Shown piece by piece: positions 1-11,482 of a stretch of DNA of 64,000 bases; positions within the stretch are counted from its first letter, which is position 1, and every line of letters starts with the position of its first letter. The position numbers and the translations under genes are program-made. The notes below the pieces were generated by a model that searched no databases, was not told where the DNA came from, and worked only from the letters and a program-made list of their open reading frames with translations. The DNA lies in NCBI GenBank assembly GCA_947179155.2, contig OX359275.1, positions 37,940,808 through 38,004,807 on the forward strand. The letters run 5' to 3'. The DNA comes from Hedera helix (lineage: Eukaryota; Streptophyta; Magnoliopsida; Apiales; Araliaceae).

Positions 1-449
1 TGTATCTAGAGTAAGCTACTTGAGTTTAAGTAAATTACCTTTAGTCACCAGTGCATACTATGCCAATAGATAGCAGAACCAACACACTTTTTTCACAATG
101 TCCCTGACCTGATATTGGTTTTTCCTCTACTGAAAATTCTACCATGAACCTTTCCCTATGTATTTAATTTGAAGATATTTATAGTTACATCTGGTTATGA
201 ACTATCTTGGTTTGGTGACGCTTTCCCTTTTGATTTTTCTTCTCTTTCTCATCTAATTACCTTGTGAATACTCTAGTTTAATGATTCTTATTATATCTGG
301 AAGTGAATTATAATCAAGGGCTTAACTGACATCTCTTACTATGACTAATTAGTCCAGACAATTTGGTGGATTGTTTCCTGGAAAGACTACTGAGGTCATA
401 CTTAATTTTATCTGATCTTTAGATATTTTTCCTTTAATTTTGATTTTAG

Positions 450-2242
450 GTTATATTTGTTCCCGATTACAATGTCAGTGTTGCTGAATTGTTAATTCCT
501 GCGAGTGAGCTTTCACAGCATATCAGGTATTAAGCGCTCTAGTCAGTAATTCGGTATGTATTTCTGTTCCCCAGATCTTTCAAAATGCAGCCCTGCACAC
601 TACTGTGAGTGCTAAATTCCAAATGCCGCGATAAGGGATCTCTCTCTCTCTCTCTCTCTCTCTCACTCACCCTCTCTCTTTCTATCTCTCCAGTACTGCA
701 GGGATGGAAGCCAGTGGAACCAGCAACATGAAGTTTGCTATGAATGGTTGCATCTTGATTGGGACCTTGGACGGTGCTAATGTTGAAATAAGACAAGAGG
801 TTGGAGAAGAAAATTTTTTCCTCTTTGGTGCTCAAGCTCATGAGATTTTGGGTCTCCGGAAAGAAAGAGCTGAGGGCAAGGTATTTCCTAATTGACTAGA
901 CTCTATAGTGCAAGTGTTTGGTGTGGTTGACGCTTATTGTCTCACCATTTTGTTCAGTTCGTGCCTGATGCCCGCTTCGAAGAAGTTAATGAATATGTTA
1001 GAAGTGGAGTATTTGGGCCTTATAGTTATGATGAACTAATAGGGTCCCTGGAAGGAAATGAAGGTTTTGGCCGCGCAGACTATTTCCTTGTTGGGAAGGA
1101 CTTTCCAAGTTACATAGAATGCCAAGAGAAGGTTGATGAGGGATATCGCGACCAGAAGGTGAGAGATATATCATTCACATTCATTTCCATTATTGTTACA
1201 CAATGTTGTAACTTGCATGTGTTTGTTGACTGATTTTGTAATCCTCTACTTGCATAGTCACAATGTCATGGATTTGGAACTGGGGGCATCCTAGTTGAAA
1301 TCTAAAATAAATTTAATATCAATTTTTTCATCTCTCCAAGACAAAGTTCTTGGATTCTTCTACTAAATGTGTTAATGTATCAAATTATGAAACTTGATTA
1401 GACATACATCACTCAATTGAGTGTTCACCAATCACGGAACATACCCAATTCTTTGTGCATGATTCATGGACCATTCACCATAATCAAGATTTACTATCAA
1501 TATATAGATGAAATTATTAGAAAGTGGAGGTACTTTAGATTGGAAAGCTTTGCAGCGCGTGTGTCGCCGTAATGTAATGGCTAATTACATTGATGTTTTT
1601 TTCCTTAATTGGTTCGTCCATTTACGTTGTATACGGTCATAATGAGTTTACTCTACTTTCATCCTTTTTCTTTAGATCTTTGATCTAGTTTCCCATTACG
1701 TCTGTAATTGTGATCTACACGGCATACGAAAGTAATATTTACTTTCAATCCAATATTTTGGCTTGCAAGTACATGATCGTTATGTGCTACACAATTACCA
1801 AGTATGAACCAAACAATATCTGGTATGGAATAGCACATTACTATTTTTATGTAACACAATTCTCTAGTATTAAACAAAAACAATATGATCCAAATTTGCC
1901 CTCAGTCTGTCAAATGCATGTTTTGTTTTTGTTGAAATGGCAATTGACCAGTATGCAATACTGTGCATCCCTTCTATGTTTGTCCGGCAGGGATAATTCA
2001 TTATAAGCTTTGAAATAGAAAATTAATGCTTTGTTATTTTCTCGTGTGTTCATTTGCATGCATTTCAAATGCAAAATCCCTGTAATCTCTAACTATGCCT
2101 AAACTGGGCAATCACTGTTCTGCAGAAATGGACAAGCATGTCAATCTTGAATACGGCAGGCTCATACAAGTTCAGCAGTGATAGAACAATTCATGAATAT
2201 GCTCGAGAAATATGGAACATAAAACCTCTTGAATTACCTTGA
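450..2242 (+). CDS. PHS1: Plastidial alpha-1,4-glucan phosphorylase (L isozyme), 3' part only
   Basis: Last four exons of a starch phosphorylase, which transfers phosphate onto the non-reducing end of alpha-1,4-glucans to release glucose-1-phosphate. Exons read as 450-526, 694-880, 958-1158 and 2126-2242, all with GT-AG borders and matching phase, giving 193 C-terminal residues ending in ELP and TGA. The second exon carries the pyridoxal-phosphate signature EASGTSNMKFAMNG, whose Lys binds the cofactor. The tail reads FVPDARFEE, GFGRADYFLVGKDFPSYIE and ILNTAGSYKFSSDRTIHEY, as in the plastidial L form; the cytosolic H form has a different stretch after LRK. The transit peptide, starch-binding insertion and most of the catalytic domain lie upstream of the window. 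A possible poly(A) signal AATAAA is near 2640. Confidence 0.9.
639..664 (+). repeat. (TC)n microsatellite in phosphorylase intron
   Basis: About 13 TC units inside the 167-nt intron 527-693, ending some 30 nt before the acceptor at 692-693. Together with the following CT-rich bases it forms the polypyrimidine tract of that acceptor. Confidence 0.9.
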
Positions 2243-2723
2243 ACAATAATCTTTTCTCGGCACCAGAGCTAATAGCACCAAGAAAGTCTGTAGCATATTG
2301 TCATCGTCTGTGAAATCATTGGTAATGATGACGAAGATGATAAGGCATAGCAAATAATGATGTGATGTTATCAATATTTTATCAGACTCTGAATCTACAT
2401 ACATTTCACCTCCAATTTATGTATGCAACCTTCTCCCCTAATTTAGCCATGCTTTGGACGATTTTATCGTATGGTCCTTGGATAACTCCTTAATATGGTT
2501 TTCGGATTACAAGTCAAGACCTCCTCTTATGATTCTAATCTGGAAGCCATCAATTGTCTCTTGACGAAGGAACATATTTCTCCCAGAAAATATAAAACAA
2601 AATACTATAGCACATACAATTGATTTAGCCATTATTTTTTAATAAAGTTAGTGCTGTTGCTCATTCCTTATAATTGGTTTCTACTACTCGCGGATTGTTG
2701 AATAGCAAGTCCTATTTCTTACT

Positions 2724-2745
2724 GGGGGGGGGGGGGGGGGGGGGG
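2724..2745. repeat. G22 homopolymer
   Basis: An uninterrupted run of 22 G on the plus strand. Length is likely unstable and error-prone in sequencing. It sits between the phosphorylase 3' end and the zinc-finger gene. Confidence 0.95.
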
Positions 2746-2765
2746 TTGAAAATTAGCTGAATAGA

Positions 2766-3011
2766 AGTGTGATGTCCGGCATACTCGGCTTTAAGCGGGA
2801 GAGTTTCTTTAAGCGGTGGTCGTGAATATAAGTGTGATCCCTCCCACATACCTATGGCCTGGGGGCTACAGGTATGTTAGTGGGGACTACAGGTGTGTGA
2901 GAAGAGACTACATACTTTTCACTTGTCCAGAAACATGAAATAATATTTTTTTTAAGCGGTGGTTGTGAATATTAGTGTGATGTGATGTTTAGCATACTCG
3001 GCTTTAAGTGG
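2766..3011. repeat. Interleaved short direct repeats
   Basis: Two words recur. AGTGTGATG followed by GCATACTCGGCTTTAAG occurs at 2766-2798 and 2974-3011. TTTAAGCGGTGGT followed by GTGAATAT and AGTGTGAT occurs at 2808-2838 and 2951-2981. This looks like a local duplication or the remains of a small mobile element; I do not recognise a family. Confidence 0.5.
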
Positions 3012-3345
3012 TCATTGATCACCTTGCAGGTTCTGGTGCATGAATGAGCACTTTACGACTCGAGGGTCTAATCAATTTAGTCTTGAAATTATGTGCAGAA
3101 ACGAGATACAGTTCTGAATCATGCCACAAAAATATCATTCAAAAATCATATGGAATACCATCTCAACTGAATGCCACAAAATGAAGAAGAGAAAAAATGG
3201 CTCCAGATTTGTAAGAAACTTTATACTTGCTCTGCTTCCACCAATAAAAGAAAGATCTAAAGACTTGAAATAAGAACTTTACATTTTCCACCGTCAATGG
3301 AGCATAGGTGTAATTGAAAAATAAATTATTGGTTAGAAACTAGCT

Positions 3346-4918
3346 TCACAATTGGTTCAGTTCCATTTTTAGGTAGCAGTAGGAATGCTTATATCCCAGA
3401 TGTATGTTTCTTCTTATCAACGCAATATGCTTTTGCCCAGCAAGATGATGCTTGAAAACTGTATCACTATTGCAAACTACACTACATATAGCACATGTCC
3501 TCACAGCAGCGGCTGCAGCTCCACCTTCCAAAACCTTCCTCATCTTTGTCTGTAAATCTTCAATAGAGTTGGCTTCCTTCTTTTTTGATTTCTGCACTTT
3601 CGCAGGGTTCTCCGAAGGTCCAATTATTGGATTCTTTGAACCTGCAGAAGCAACAGGGACAAGGGCAGGTATAGATGCTGCATTTAGTTTCTCCAAATTC
3701 TTCTTGTGCTTTTTCCCCCAATTTATGCAGTTCCAGGACATCCTTGCTATTGCAGCAAAGCTTGCAAACTTCACACCATGCAGATTGTACAAGCTTCGTC
3801 TTCTTTGGGCCTTTTATCCAAGTGCCTTTAGGTCGAATTGTTGGACTAGTCCACAAGGCAGAATTCAGAGTTGCAGGAAGTGTCCCACCCTGCAGCAAAT
3901 GGGAGATTGATTACTGGTGAAATAGAAATACAAAGTCGACTTCATTTTAAAGGAAAGGATGGATGCACAATGGAGCAATTAAATCAGATTTCTTTTCTTC
4001 TTTCTCCACTGTGAGTTTGCAACCAGTAATACCAAGAACTCTGAAACGAAATGTTATGTTTTAGCCTCTATGGTCATCGACCAACCCTCACGTGATAGAG
4101 GGGTCCGAACAAAATTTACAAGCCAAACCTTACTTCTAACATGAACATCCAGAGTATGCTTTCATATTCATACACATTCACACAAAAAATTCTACCCACT
4201 GTTGCAATTTGGATTTTTGCTATGGTTTCAAAATGTAGGGTAAGATTTTATAATTAAGAAGGTTTCATGACCCAAGAAACATATTTCTGTTTGCAACTGT
4301 GATGAAATCACTTTTTCAAAATCATTAAGCACCACTTCATCTATCATTCAATAAGTATATAGAAGGTAAAACAGTTGATCAATTCAACTAATTGCTACAA
4401 AATTATATAACTTTTACTCAACAAATGTTTGATAATTTTGTTTTCAGTTGTTCTCGACAGTTAAAACAAATTTGGGAATACGTTTGGCCTATGAAAAAAA
4501 AAAAAATAGTTACCCAAACGATCCTATAACAGTACATAATCATAAGACACACAAAGAATAACTTACAAGTTCATAAGGCGATACAATGAATTACTTACAA
4601 GTAAATTAGGAATCATTGCCTCATTCACGGCCCAACTATTCATTGTTGTGCCGGTATTCGGATCCGTATAATTAGGTGCCGCCATCGATTCACACTAACC
4701 GTTTGATAATGAGCGTAGGCCGCACCATCGGGTTGCTGGACCAGAGATGAGTACACGTCAACTCCAGGGGGATTGAGGCCGGCGGTAGATTTGTAAGGAT
4801 CTACAATCGGCAATTGAGGATGGTTATTATTAGCATTAGGGTTAGGGTTTTGGGGCTGGAGATAATGAGGGTAGTAACTGAGGTTGTGTAATGAGGGATT
4901 AGGGTTTGGTGGTTGCAT
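3346..4918 (-). pseudogene. U1-type (zf-met) C2H2 zinc-finger gene with two frame breaks
   Basis: Two exons on the minus strand, 4599-4918 (ATG at 4918) and 3346-3889, joined by GTAAGT and CAG splice sites in phase 0. The protein has a Pro/Asn-rich N terminus, a basic stretch KGPKKTK, then two CxxC-x12-HxxxxxH fingers of the U1/matrin type (CEVCKLCCNSKDVLELHKLG and CAICSVVCNSDTVFKHHLAG). Such fingers usually bind double-stranded or structured RNA in the nucleus. The frame breaks twice. Near 4680 one base seems missing, because the peptide NYTDPNTG..NSWAVNEA continues in another frame. Near 3711-3720 one extra G in a G5A5 run interrupts KLG/KKHKKNLEKL within the first finger. Either this is a young pseudogene or the assembly has two indels. 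The second finger is intact. The encoded function is inferred from the fingers only. Confidence 0.75.
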
Positions 4919-6935
4919 TTTAATCCATCCGCAGCTCTACTCCGCCAACAAGAATAATCACTTTTCTTACATTACCAACCAGCTCTGTAATTTTTTTCTT
5001 TTTTCTAGAGAGAGTGATACATTACAGAAGCGCTTTTGAGGAAAAGTTTTATTTTTATTTTTTATGAGTTTCACAATTATCCCAAGGTTTAGTAGGTAGG
5101 CTGACTAAAGTCGTCCAACCCAAAACGTTAACAAGGCCCACTGGAATGTGACTCATATTGCATTTTTATCGCAACTATGTGCCTCTCAACACGGTAAGTT
5201 TAATTAATAACCTCCATTTGGGGAGTTCAAATCATCTCTAAGGATTTTTTTTGTATCTGTATCGACATTTATGACAATATTTTTAAAAGTTTATAGCGAC
5301 GATAAGTTCTGCCGTCCTAGTCCTATATAAAAATAAAGCTATAATGATCTTTATAAATCCTAAAAATTATCGTCATAAGTCTCGACACAGAAAAACAGAA
5401 GAATTTAATTACAGATGATCTCATACCCCAATTGGGTGCATTCAGGATTACTCTTCCGCGTTCTACTTTGTTGTGAGGTAGTTTACTCCCACACACAAAA
5501 AAAATATTACTAAAAAAAAGAAAGTAATATGTGAAAATATAAAAATACATTCATGTTGAAATAAAATTCATTCTTTGTGCATTTTTTTAACAATCAAATG
5601 ACGGAATTTGAAGGTCAAATTGATATCTTTCCCCCTCAAAACGAGCGGGGGATCACTGAAATGAAGTTTAATTATAATACTAAAATTAGCCTTTGAAAAG
5701 GATAAAACATCTGTTTTTATATTAAAGGCTAGTACAGTAATAGTGTACACTCGGTTATAATTTCTATTCCCTTTCCTTTCTTTTCCTACTTGCCAATGAG
5801 CGAGCTACATTCTCGTTCCACGCATTCCAAAATGTAATCTTACATTGGAATTGAGAGATGTTACATAATTATATTATTTATCTTCCAACAAAAGAGTATC
5901 TTTACAAATTTTGCAAATCTGGCGTTTTTTATCAACTAAGTGGCAAAGACAGAAACATGAGATGGCCCCTTGCCTCACTGTTAACAGTGCAGTTGTCGTA
6001 CAACTTCTATGCAGGAAACTTGTGAAGCCCCACATGAAAGCTCATGAGCTTGCTGATTTTCAGCCTTGTGTTTGGCATTTGAGCTATAAATTTCAGTTTT
6101 TTGGGCTGTGAATGAACTAACTCCACTAAAGCTAAATTATATAGCGAATCTCTAGCTGTTCGTGAATGACTATTTGTCAACCATGAGTTGGTACATATGA
6201 CGTGCCCATGCTACCTCCGTCTCAAAATGAGAGTTCAATTTTTCTTTTGTACGTCCCAAAATGAAAGTCTCCTTCTTGCAGTTTGAGAACCAATCCGTGA
6301 ATTTATAAAATAAACAATCAGCTAAAAGGAAAAATGACATGGAGCTTTACATAGTTGGAGACTAAACAACCACCTTCAGCTCAGATGCCCATCTCTTTCT
6401 TTTGTTCAATTTTATATTTTTCTCGGGCACATCTAACCTTGTGTCTTTCAACTTAGTAAATTCATTACTTTCAACAAACCCACAAAGCTGCATCACAATC
6501 AAATTACTATCTTCACTCCCAATCCTTACAACATCCTTATGATAATATATATCTATACACACACACACACACACACATCTATATACATCTACTTGTTATA
6601 AAATTTGAGGAAACCCAACTCTAAACTAGATCGATATAAACCAAGAGATATATAATGCAAGAACAAAAAAACTAGCTTCAACATTCAGAAATATAACATT
6701 GAACTTCCAGACAATGATGAATCAGCAAGTGTCTTGAAACAATTGAGACTTTTGCATATCAATAGTTACAATATGGAAAAACAACTGGCTAATATGACAC
6801 TATCTGCTACTTAAAAGCTAGAAGAATAAGATAGGAGGAAAACTGACCTCTAAATGAATTATACTGAAAATTGTATTGTAATCTTTACAATTTCAAGACT
6901 CTGTAGAAACCATGGGTGGAGTAGGACCAGTTATA
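4919..6935. other. Intergenic between the two zinc-finger genes
   Basis: AT-rich DNA with only short random open frames. A piece near 6213-6270 (CTACCTCCGTCTCAAAATGA) resembles a decayed Stowaway-type MITE end. A CA microsatellite lies at 6556-6577. The last few hundred bases are probably the 3' UTR of the ZAT-like gene. Confidence 0.6.
6556..6577. repeat. (AC)n microsatellite
   Basis: Eleven AC units in intergenic DNA. Confidence 0.9.
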
Positions 6936-8486
6936 TCAGTTAAAGATCGCCAGTGGCTCACACTCGCGATCGTATCCAGCCCACCATGGCTTCAAACCAA
7001 CATCAATTGTGGACTCTTCCTCCAGAGTTACTGGAAAATTAAGATCCAAATTGTCATCAATACGATCAGGGAGCTGTTGGTCCATCAATATGATCTCTTT
7101 GCCTCTTCTTTCAGTTAGTCCAATGTAATGAGCTCTCTTGTGACCACCCAATGCTTGACCTGATGCAAAAACCTTGAAGCAGATTGAGCATTCATGCTCC
7201 TTGCATCTCTTCAAATCATAACTTGTCACCTCCACTCCACCAATTTCCTGTTCCAGTGAATTTTCATAGATTTTAATCATGTCAAGCTCAGAATCAGCTT
7301 CGTTATATCCACAGCTCTCTACCTTCAGCGCAATGCAACTATCAACTGTTTTATGGGTGGTCTTGCACTTGAATTTGCTTTTCCTTACAAAATCCTTCAA
7401 GAATTCTGAATCAGAAGTAGCATTTTGAATTTGATCATCACAAGAATTTCCCTTGAGCTCAAAATCTTGATCAACAAAATTTGTAGTCTGCAAGCCCAGA
7501 TCATCTTGATCAAATCCATCTTCAGTCACTAATTCCTTCTCTACTTCTTGTTCAGGATGGCATATTCCCTTCTTGAATTTGTCACAGCTAAGAGATTCAT
7601 CAACAGAAACTTCCAATTCATCTAGCTGTTCTTCATCACTAGCTAACCCAGAATTGAACTGGCCAAATTTATAACCTGAAACACAAGAATCTAAATTCTC
7701 TCTTGGTTTCTTCATCTTCATTCCATCATTCCCAGCATTTCCCTTACTCTGAGCTTCAAGATTTACAGAACTATTATTATTTGAAGAAAAATTACTGATC
7801 AATTCAAACTCGTCCCAATTCCTCACACCCCTAGACAATATCATCAAACACACAGCCGCTTCTTTAACTTCATCAGTCTCGATAACAGTAACTGATGAAG
7901 CGGCATTCAAATTAAAAGGGTTTGAAGTAATCATATTGTACCTTGTTCTTGATCGCTTCTTCCGAATTGGGCATGATATCTCATAGTCAGCAGATTCACC
8001 GGAGACCCTTAATCTTTTGGAGTGACTTCTCATGTGACCAAACAGAGCTCTCATTGAATCAAACTCTTTCCCACATTCTTTGCAGGATGCAATTTCTTCC
8101 CTTCCTTTCACTGAATGGGATCTCATATGACCCGAAAGAGCTCTCAATGAAAGAAACCCTTTGCCACATTCTTTGCAAAGATTTAATTTCTTCAAATCAC
8201 CATGTTTAGAATCCGAAATCCTCCAAGATTTCTTGGGGTTCTCTCTAAGGCCATAACTGGCTTCCCCAACATCTTCAGGATCCAATTCAGATGACAATGG
8301 AACCTTCATTTCCTTCTTGAAATCCTCTCTTTCAGAGCCCAAATCGCCATTATTAATCTCGTCAGATTTTTCGGCACAAATCAAGGCTAAATGGCTCCTC
8401 ATGTGACCCCCCAAGGACTTTCCACTAGAAAAACTCTTGTTACAAAACCTGCACAAAAATCTCCGTTCTTCATCTTCTTCCATCAT
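6936..8486 (-). CDS. ZAT-like C2H2 zinc-finger transcription factor, four fingers, EAR motif
   Basis: Intronless gene for a 516-residue nuclear protein. I take the ATG at 8486 (MMEEDEERRF) as start; the open frame extends 13 codons upstream but begins with TTG. Counting from that ATG, C2H2 fingers lie near residues 12-32 (CRFCNKSF..LGGHMRSH), 104-124, 135-155 and 433-453, where the last carries the plant-specific QALGGH core. A basic RKKRSR nuclear-localisation stretch is near 175. EAAVCLMILSRG, a motif shared by the ZAT1/4/9 group, is near 210. The C terminus has DLNFP, an EAR motif that recruits TOPLESS-type co-repressors. The long acidic spacer between fingers 3 and 4 has no known fold. 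By family it is likely a DNA-binding repressor in stress or development; the targets cannot be read from sequence. Confidence 0.92.
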   Translation of the reverse strand: MMEEDEERRFLCRFCNKSFSSGKSLGGHMRSHLALICAEKSDEINNGDLGSEREDFKKEMKVPLSSELDPEDVGEASYGLRENPKKSWRISDSKHGDLKKLNLCKECGKGFLSLRALSGHMRSHSVKGREEIASCKECGKEFDSMRALFGHMRSHSKRLRVSGESADYEISCPIRKKRSRTRYNMITSNPFNLNAASSVTVIETDEVKEAAVCLMILSRGVRNWDEFELISNFSSNNNSSVNLEAQSKGNAGNDGMKMKKPRENLDSCVSGYKFGQFNSGLASDEEQLDELEVSVDESLSCDKFKKGICHPEQEVEKELVTEDGFDQDDLGLQTTNFVDQDFELKGNSCDDQIQNATSDSEFLKDFVRKSKFKCKTTHKTVDSCIALKVESCGYNEADSELDMIKIYENSLEQEIGGVEVTSYDLKRCKEHECSICFKVFASGQALGGHKRAHYIGLTERRGKEIILMDQQLPDRIDDNLDLNFPVTLEEESTIDVGLKPWWAGYDRECEPLAIFN

Positions 8487-9015
8487 TTGATTCACAAACA
8501 AATCCTCAATGACCCAAGCTAGCAAAAACCCAGATCAGAGGAAAAAAAACCACAATTCCCTCTGCAAAATGCTAAATCTCTATATCTTCACATAAGACGA
8601 AGTAAAAGCTTAAGAATGCCTTAACAGAGGAAGTAACTGAGACCCAACTCAGAAAACCAAAGAATAACTGCTCACAATTGAAAGAGCACGAGCCTAACTA
8701 ATTACTGGTTTCTGCAAACGATCACTCTAAGAAAAAGTAACCCACGCACCCATAATGGGAATATTGAGTTACAAGAGTATTTGATAAGCAAGAACAAGAT
8801 CTGTGTACCTAAAAAGTAAAAACCCTCTCATGTCAATCTCTCGTAACTTTCTCTCAACTAATAATTTTGTTGGGCAATTTTCTCAGTAGTTGGCATAGTA
8901 TATATCTCTAAGCAAAGGAAGTTTATACTATATTTCCAAGAGAAGATGCTGGTTGTGTGACTACTGCTTTGGCCACCAACAGACATTAGGCGGACAAAAA
9001 CGAAAATAAAGCGCG

Positions 9016-9039
9016 CCCCCCCCCCCCCCCCCCCCCCCC
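9016..9039. repeat. C24 homopolymer
   Basis: Uninterrupted run of 24 C about 530 bases upstream of the ZAT-like start codon. It could form a G-quadruplex or i-motif and is a likely length polymorphism. Confidence 0.95.
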
Positions 9040-9378
9040 TCACTAAAAAGCGGAAAGGGCGCTCATTTCTTAATGGTATGTGCCTTGTAGAAAGCCTTGC
9101 ATGGAAGCAAAGATTTAACACGCGGACTCATTCTACTGCTGCTTGCTGCTAGTATTATTGTTCGGATGTTTTTCGAGTTCTCTTTTACGTGAGTGTCGAA
9201 CTCATTTATTATTTATAAAAATAAAAATTTGTAAAATTATTATTTTATTTTATTTATAAAAATATTAATTTTTAATCTTTTAAAGATTCTAATAATCCTT
9301 TTAATACTACAAGATATTAAGATTAAAAGTATTTGAAGGGGTAAATATTTATATGTAGATAGAATCTTTTTAATAACA

Positions 9379-9600
9379 CTCCTCCTTCTATCTTACAAAA
9401 AAAGTCTCATTTTTATTTTTTGAAATTAATTTTTAAAATTACAAAATTAATACGATTTATATAAGTTTTGAAAATAACATAAATTTTGTTAGTTGTATTT
9501 TTTAAATAATTTCGAGTGTTAATAAAATAATTTTTTAATTATTTTTATAAATTATCTTTATAATGTCAAAACGTAAATCTTTTTACGGAAATGGAGTAGC
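9379..9600. mobile_element. Possible decayed Stowaway-type MITE
   Basis: AT-rich block of about 220 bp. It opens with CTCCTCCTTCTATCTTAC and closes with ACGGAAATGGAGTAG, which are weakly inverted and resemble the CTCCCTCCGTCC-type ends of Stowaway elements. The match is degenerate, so the assignment is tentative. Confidence 0.35.
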
Positions 9601-10096
9601 CAAACCTGTTGGTTAATAATAAACCAAGGGATTCATCAAAGTTGAAGTGTGTTTGGTGCTAGTCAACTAGAGTACTAGATACACCTCCTGTGGACATAAG
9701 AAAAATGTCACATTTGGTGAGTGGTCGCAATTTGAGAAAATAAAATTTTGTTTTATCACTTTTTTACTTTGTAAAATAACTTCTTGTAACATCTTTGAGA
9801 TAACGTATCATAAATATTTGTATTACACCGAGTCTTAGCCAGAAGATTTTTTTAACTTGGAGTAACTTTTAAAAAGTCAATAAAAACTTAATATGGTCAA
9901 ATAGGGCATTCAGGGCCAAGATTGGTTCATTCAAGAATCAAGACTCCCCCTCTATATGCTTGTTTGGGTATGAGTAGCACACTCAAGGTACCTACCCTAA
10001 CTAGTCTTTACTTTGTCTTGCTCCAGGTCTAGGACTATAGACCCTTCTTAAATCAGAAACAGAAATATAAGTGAATAAAAATAGATGATAAAATGT

Positions 10097-10169
10097 ATCT
10101 CAATTATTAAAAAATGAAGTTGTCTGACACAGAAATTCATAACAAATCTCACTTTTTAATAATTGAGAT
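10097..10169. repeat. 73-bp hairpin
   Basis: ATCTCAATTATTAAAAA at 10097-10113 is perfectly inverted as TTTTTAATAATTGAGAT at 10153-10169, with a 39-nt loop. It may be a tiny MITE. Confidence 0.7.
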
Positions 10170-11482
10170 GGATATAGTATTTAACTTTTATGTATGTAGT
10201 AGTGTCTAAATTGGAAATGAGCCAAAATAGGAGGACCAAAGTGAAAATTAGACCCCCATCCCCCAATAGAAGCTCTCTCTCCTTTGAATGAGTCAAAATT
10301 CTCAATGATTTTCAGAGTTCGAATCTTAGGATCAACACTTGAGAAGAATTTTTTAGAATTCACCAAGTTGATGCGGCAGTTCACCCTTAAAATAAAATTG
10401 TTTGGAGAGAGATTTAATCTCTGAAAATATGATGATAATATTTAATTAAATTTTAACTTCCTGCAAACATGACATACGCTTGAAGGATTAATAAAAGTTT
10501 CCTACTATTAATATGATAAGGAATTGGATATTAGTTTAATTAGCTAATGGTAGTTGATACATATTCTGTAAACAGGCTGGGCAACCACGTCTCAGATCCA
10601 TCCAGTTATTTTACCTATGCGGATCCATTTAGCTGGCAAAACATTTATGTCTTGTTACTAGAAGAGTCCAAATTGATTTCAATTACTACAGGAGGGGCCT
10701 CGTCTCGTCTTAGTTGTACAATTACATGAATGGCACTGTAATATTCTGGATCTTGTTATTTATTAGTAATAGTTAATTGGGGGAATATTATGTCAGCATC
10801 GTGATTTTGATAATAAAAAGTAAAGAATTTTTCTAGTATATTTAAATTCACATGGTATAAAACTCGTTGTGCATAATCATAAAATAAATAAAAGAGTAAT
10901 TAGAAAGAAAGAAATTAGTGTGAATTCTAAAAGGTAGATTATACATACTATTTAAATTATTATTATTATTATTATTGCACTATTAAGACACATAAATGTA
11001 CTCTTAATTTAATTAACCGAACTACTCAATGACTGCCCAAACCGAGTATTACTCATTCCCCTCCAAAAGTAACTACAATGTGCAATGGAAGGGTCCACAA
11101 GCTTGTTAGGATTTTGGAAGACCAAAATAGGCTGCCTGCCCATCTTGATCCACAACTCTCGAGTAATATAATCAGAGTCAAGTTTTATACATTTCAAATT
11201 TTAATCTCTGTTTAAAGCGGACAAGGATCAAACTATAAGTTGAACAAGAGTAGCATACCAAAGGTAATATCACCAGTACAATGCATGAGAAAACATACTT
11301 TTAATCCATATGGTAATAATAATAATACCAATACTAATAAATCCTCTGAACTAAAAAAAAATCAGAAACAGGCAAACAAAAATAGTAAAGAATTAGCTGT
11401 CCGCTTCATGACTATCGCGCTTTCGTTCCAGACAAGCCAATCAATTGAAGCAAGACAAGCCACTCAATTGAAGGCACTGTAT

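Larger units (their letters stand above)
2243..3345. other. Intergenic: phosphorylase 3' UTR, G-run and short direct repeats
   Basis: No coding signal. It begins with the probable phosphorylase 3' UTR (to about 2660). It then holds a G homopolymer and a pair of short interleaved direct repeats, followed by featureless DNA up to the convergent zinc-finger gene. Confidence 0.7.
8487..11240. other. Intergenic: ZAT promoter, C-run, MITE-like remnants
   Basis: Upstream region of the minus-strand ZAT-like gene and downstream region of the dehydrogenase gene. It contains a C24 run, a possible Stowaway remnant and a short hairpin, all listed separately. Open frames here are short, overlap simple sequence and show no family resemblance. 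Confidence 0.6.

Noticed and set aside
1710..2006. 98-codon open frame
   Set aside because: Lies wholly inside the last phosphorylase intron (1159-2125), is AT-rich and resembles nothing.
3452..3920. Plus-strand open frames of 81 and 152 codons
   Set aside because: Antisense shadows of the zinc-finger exon on the minus strand.
8487..8525. Longer start for the ZAT-like protein
   Set aside because: The extra 13 codons begin with TTG; the first ATG in frame is at 8486.
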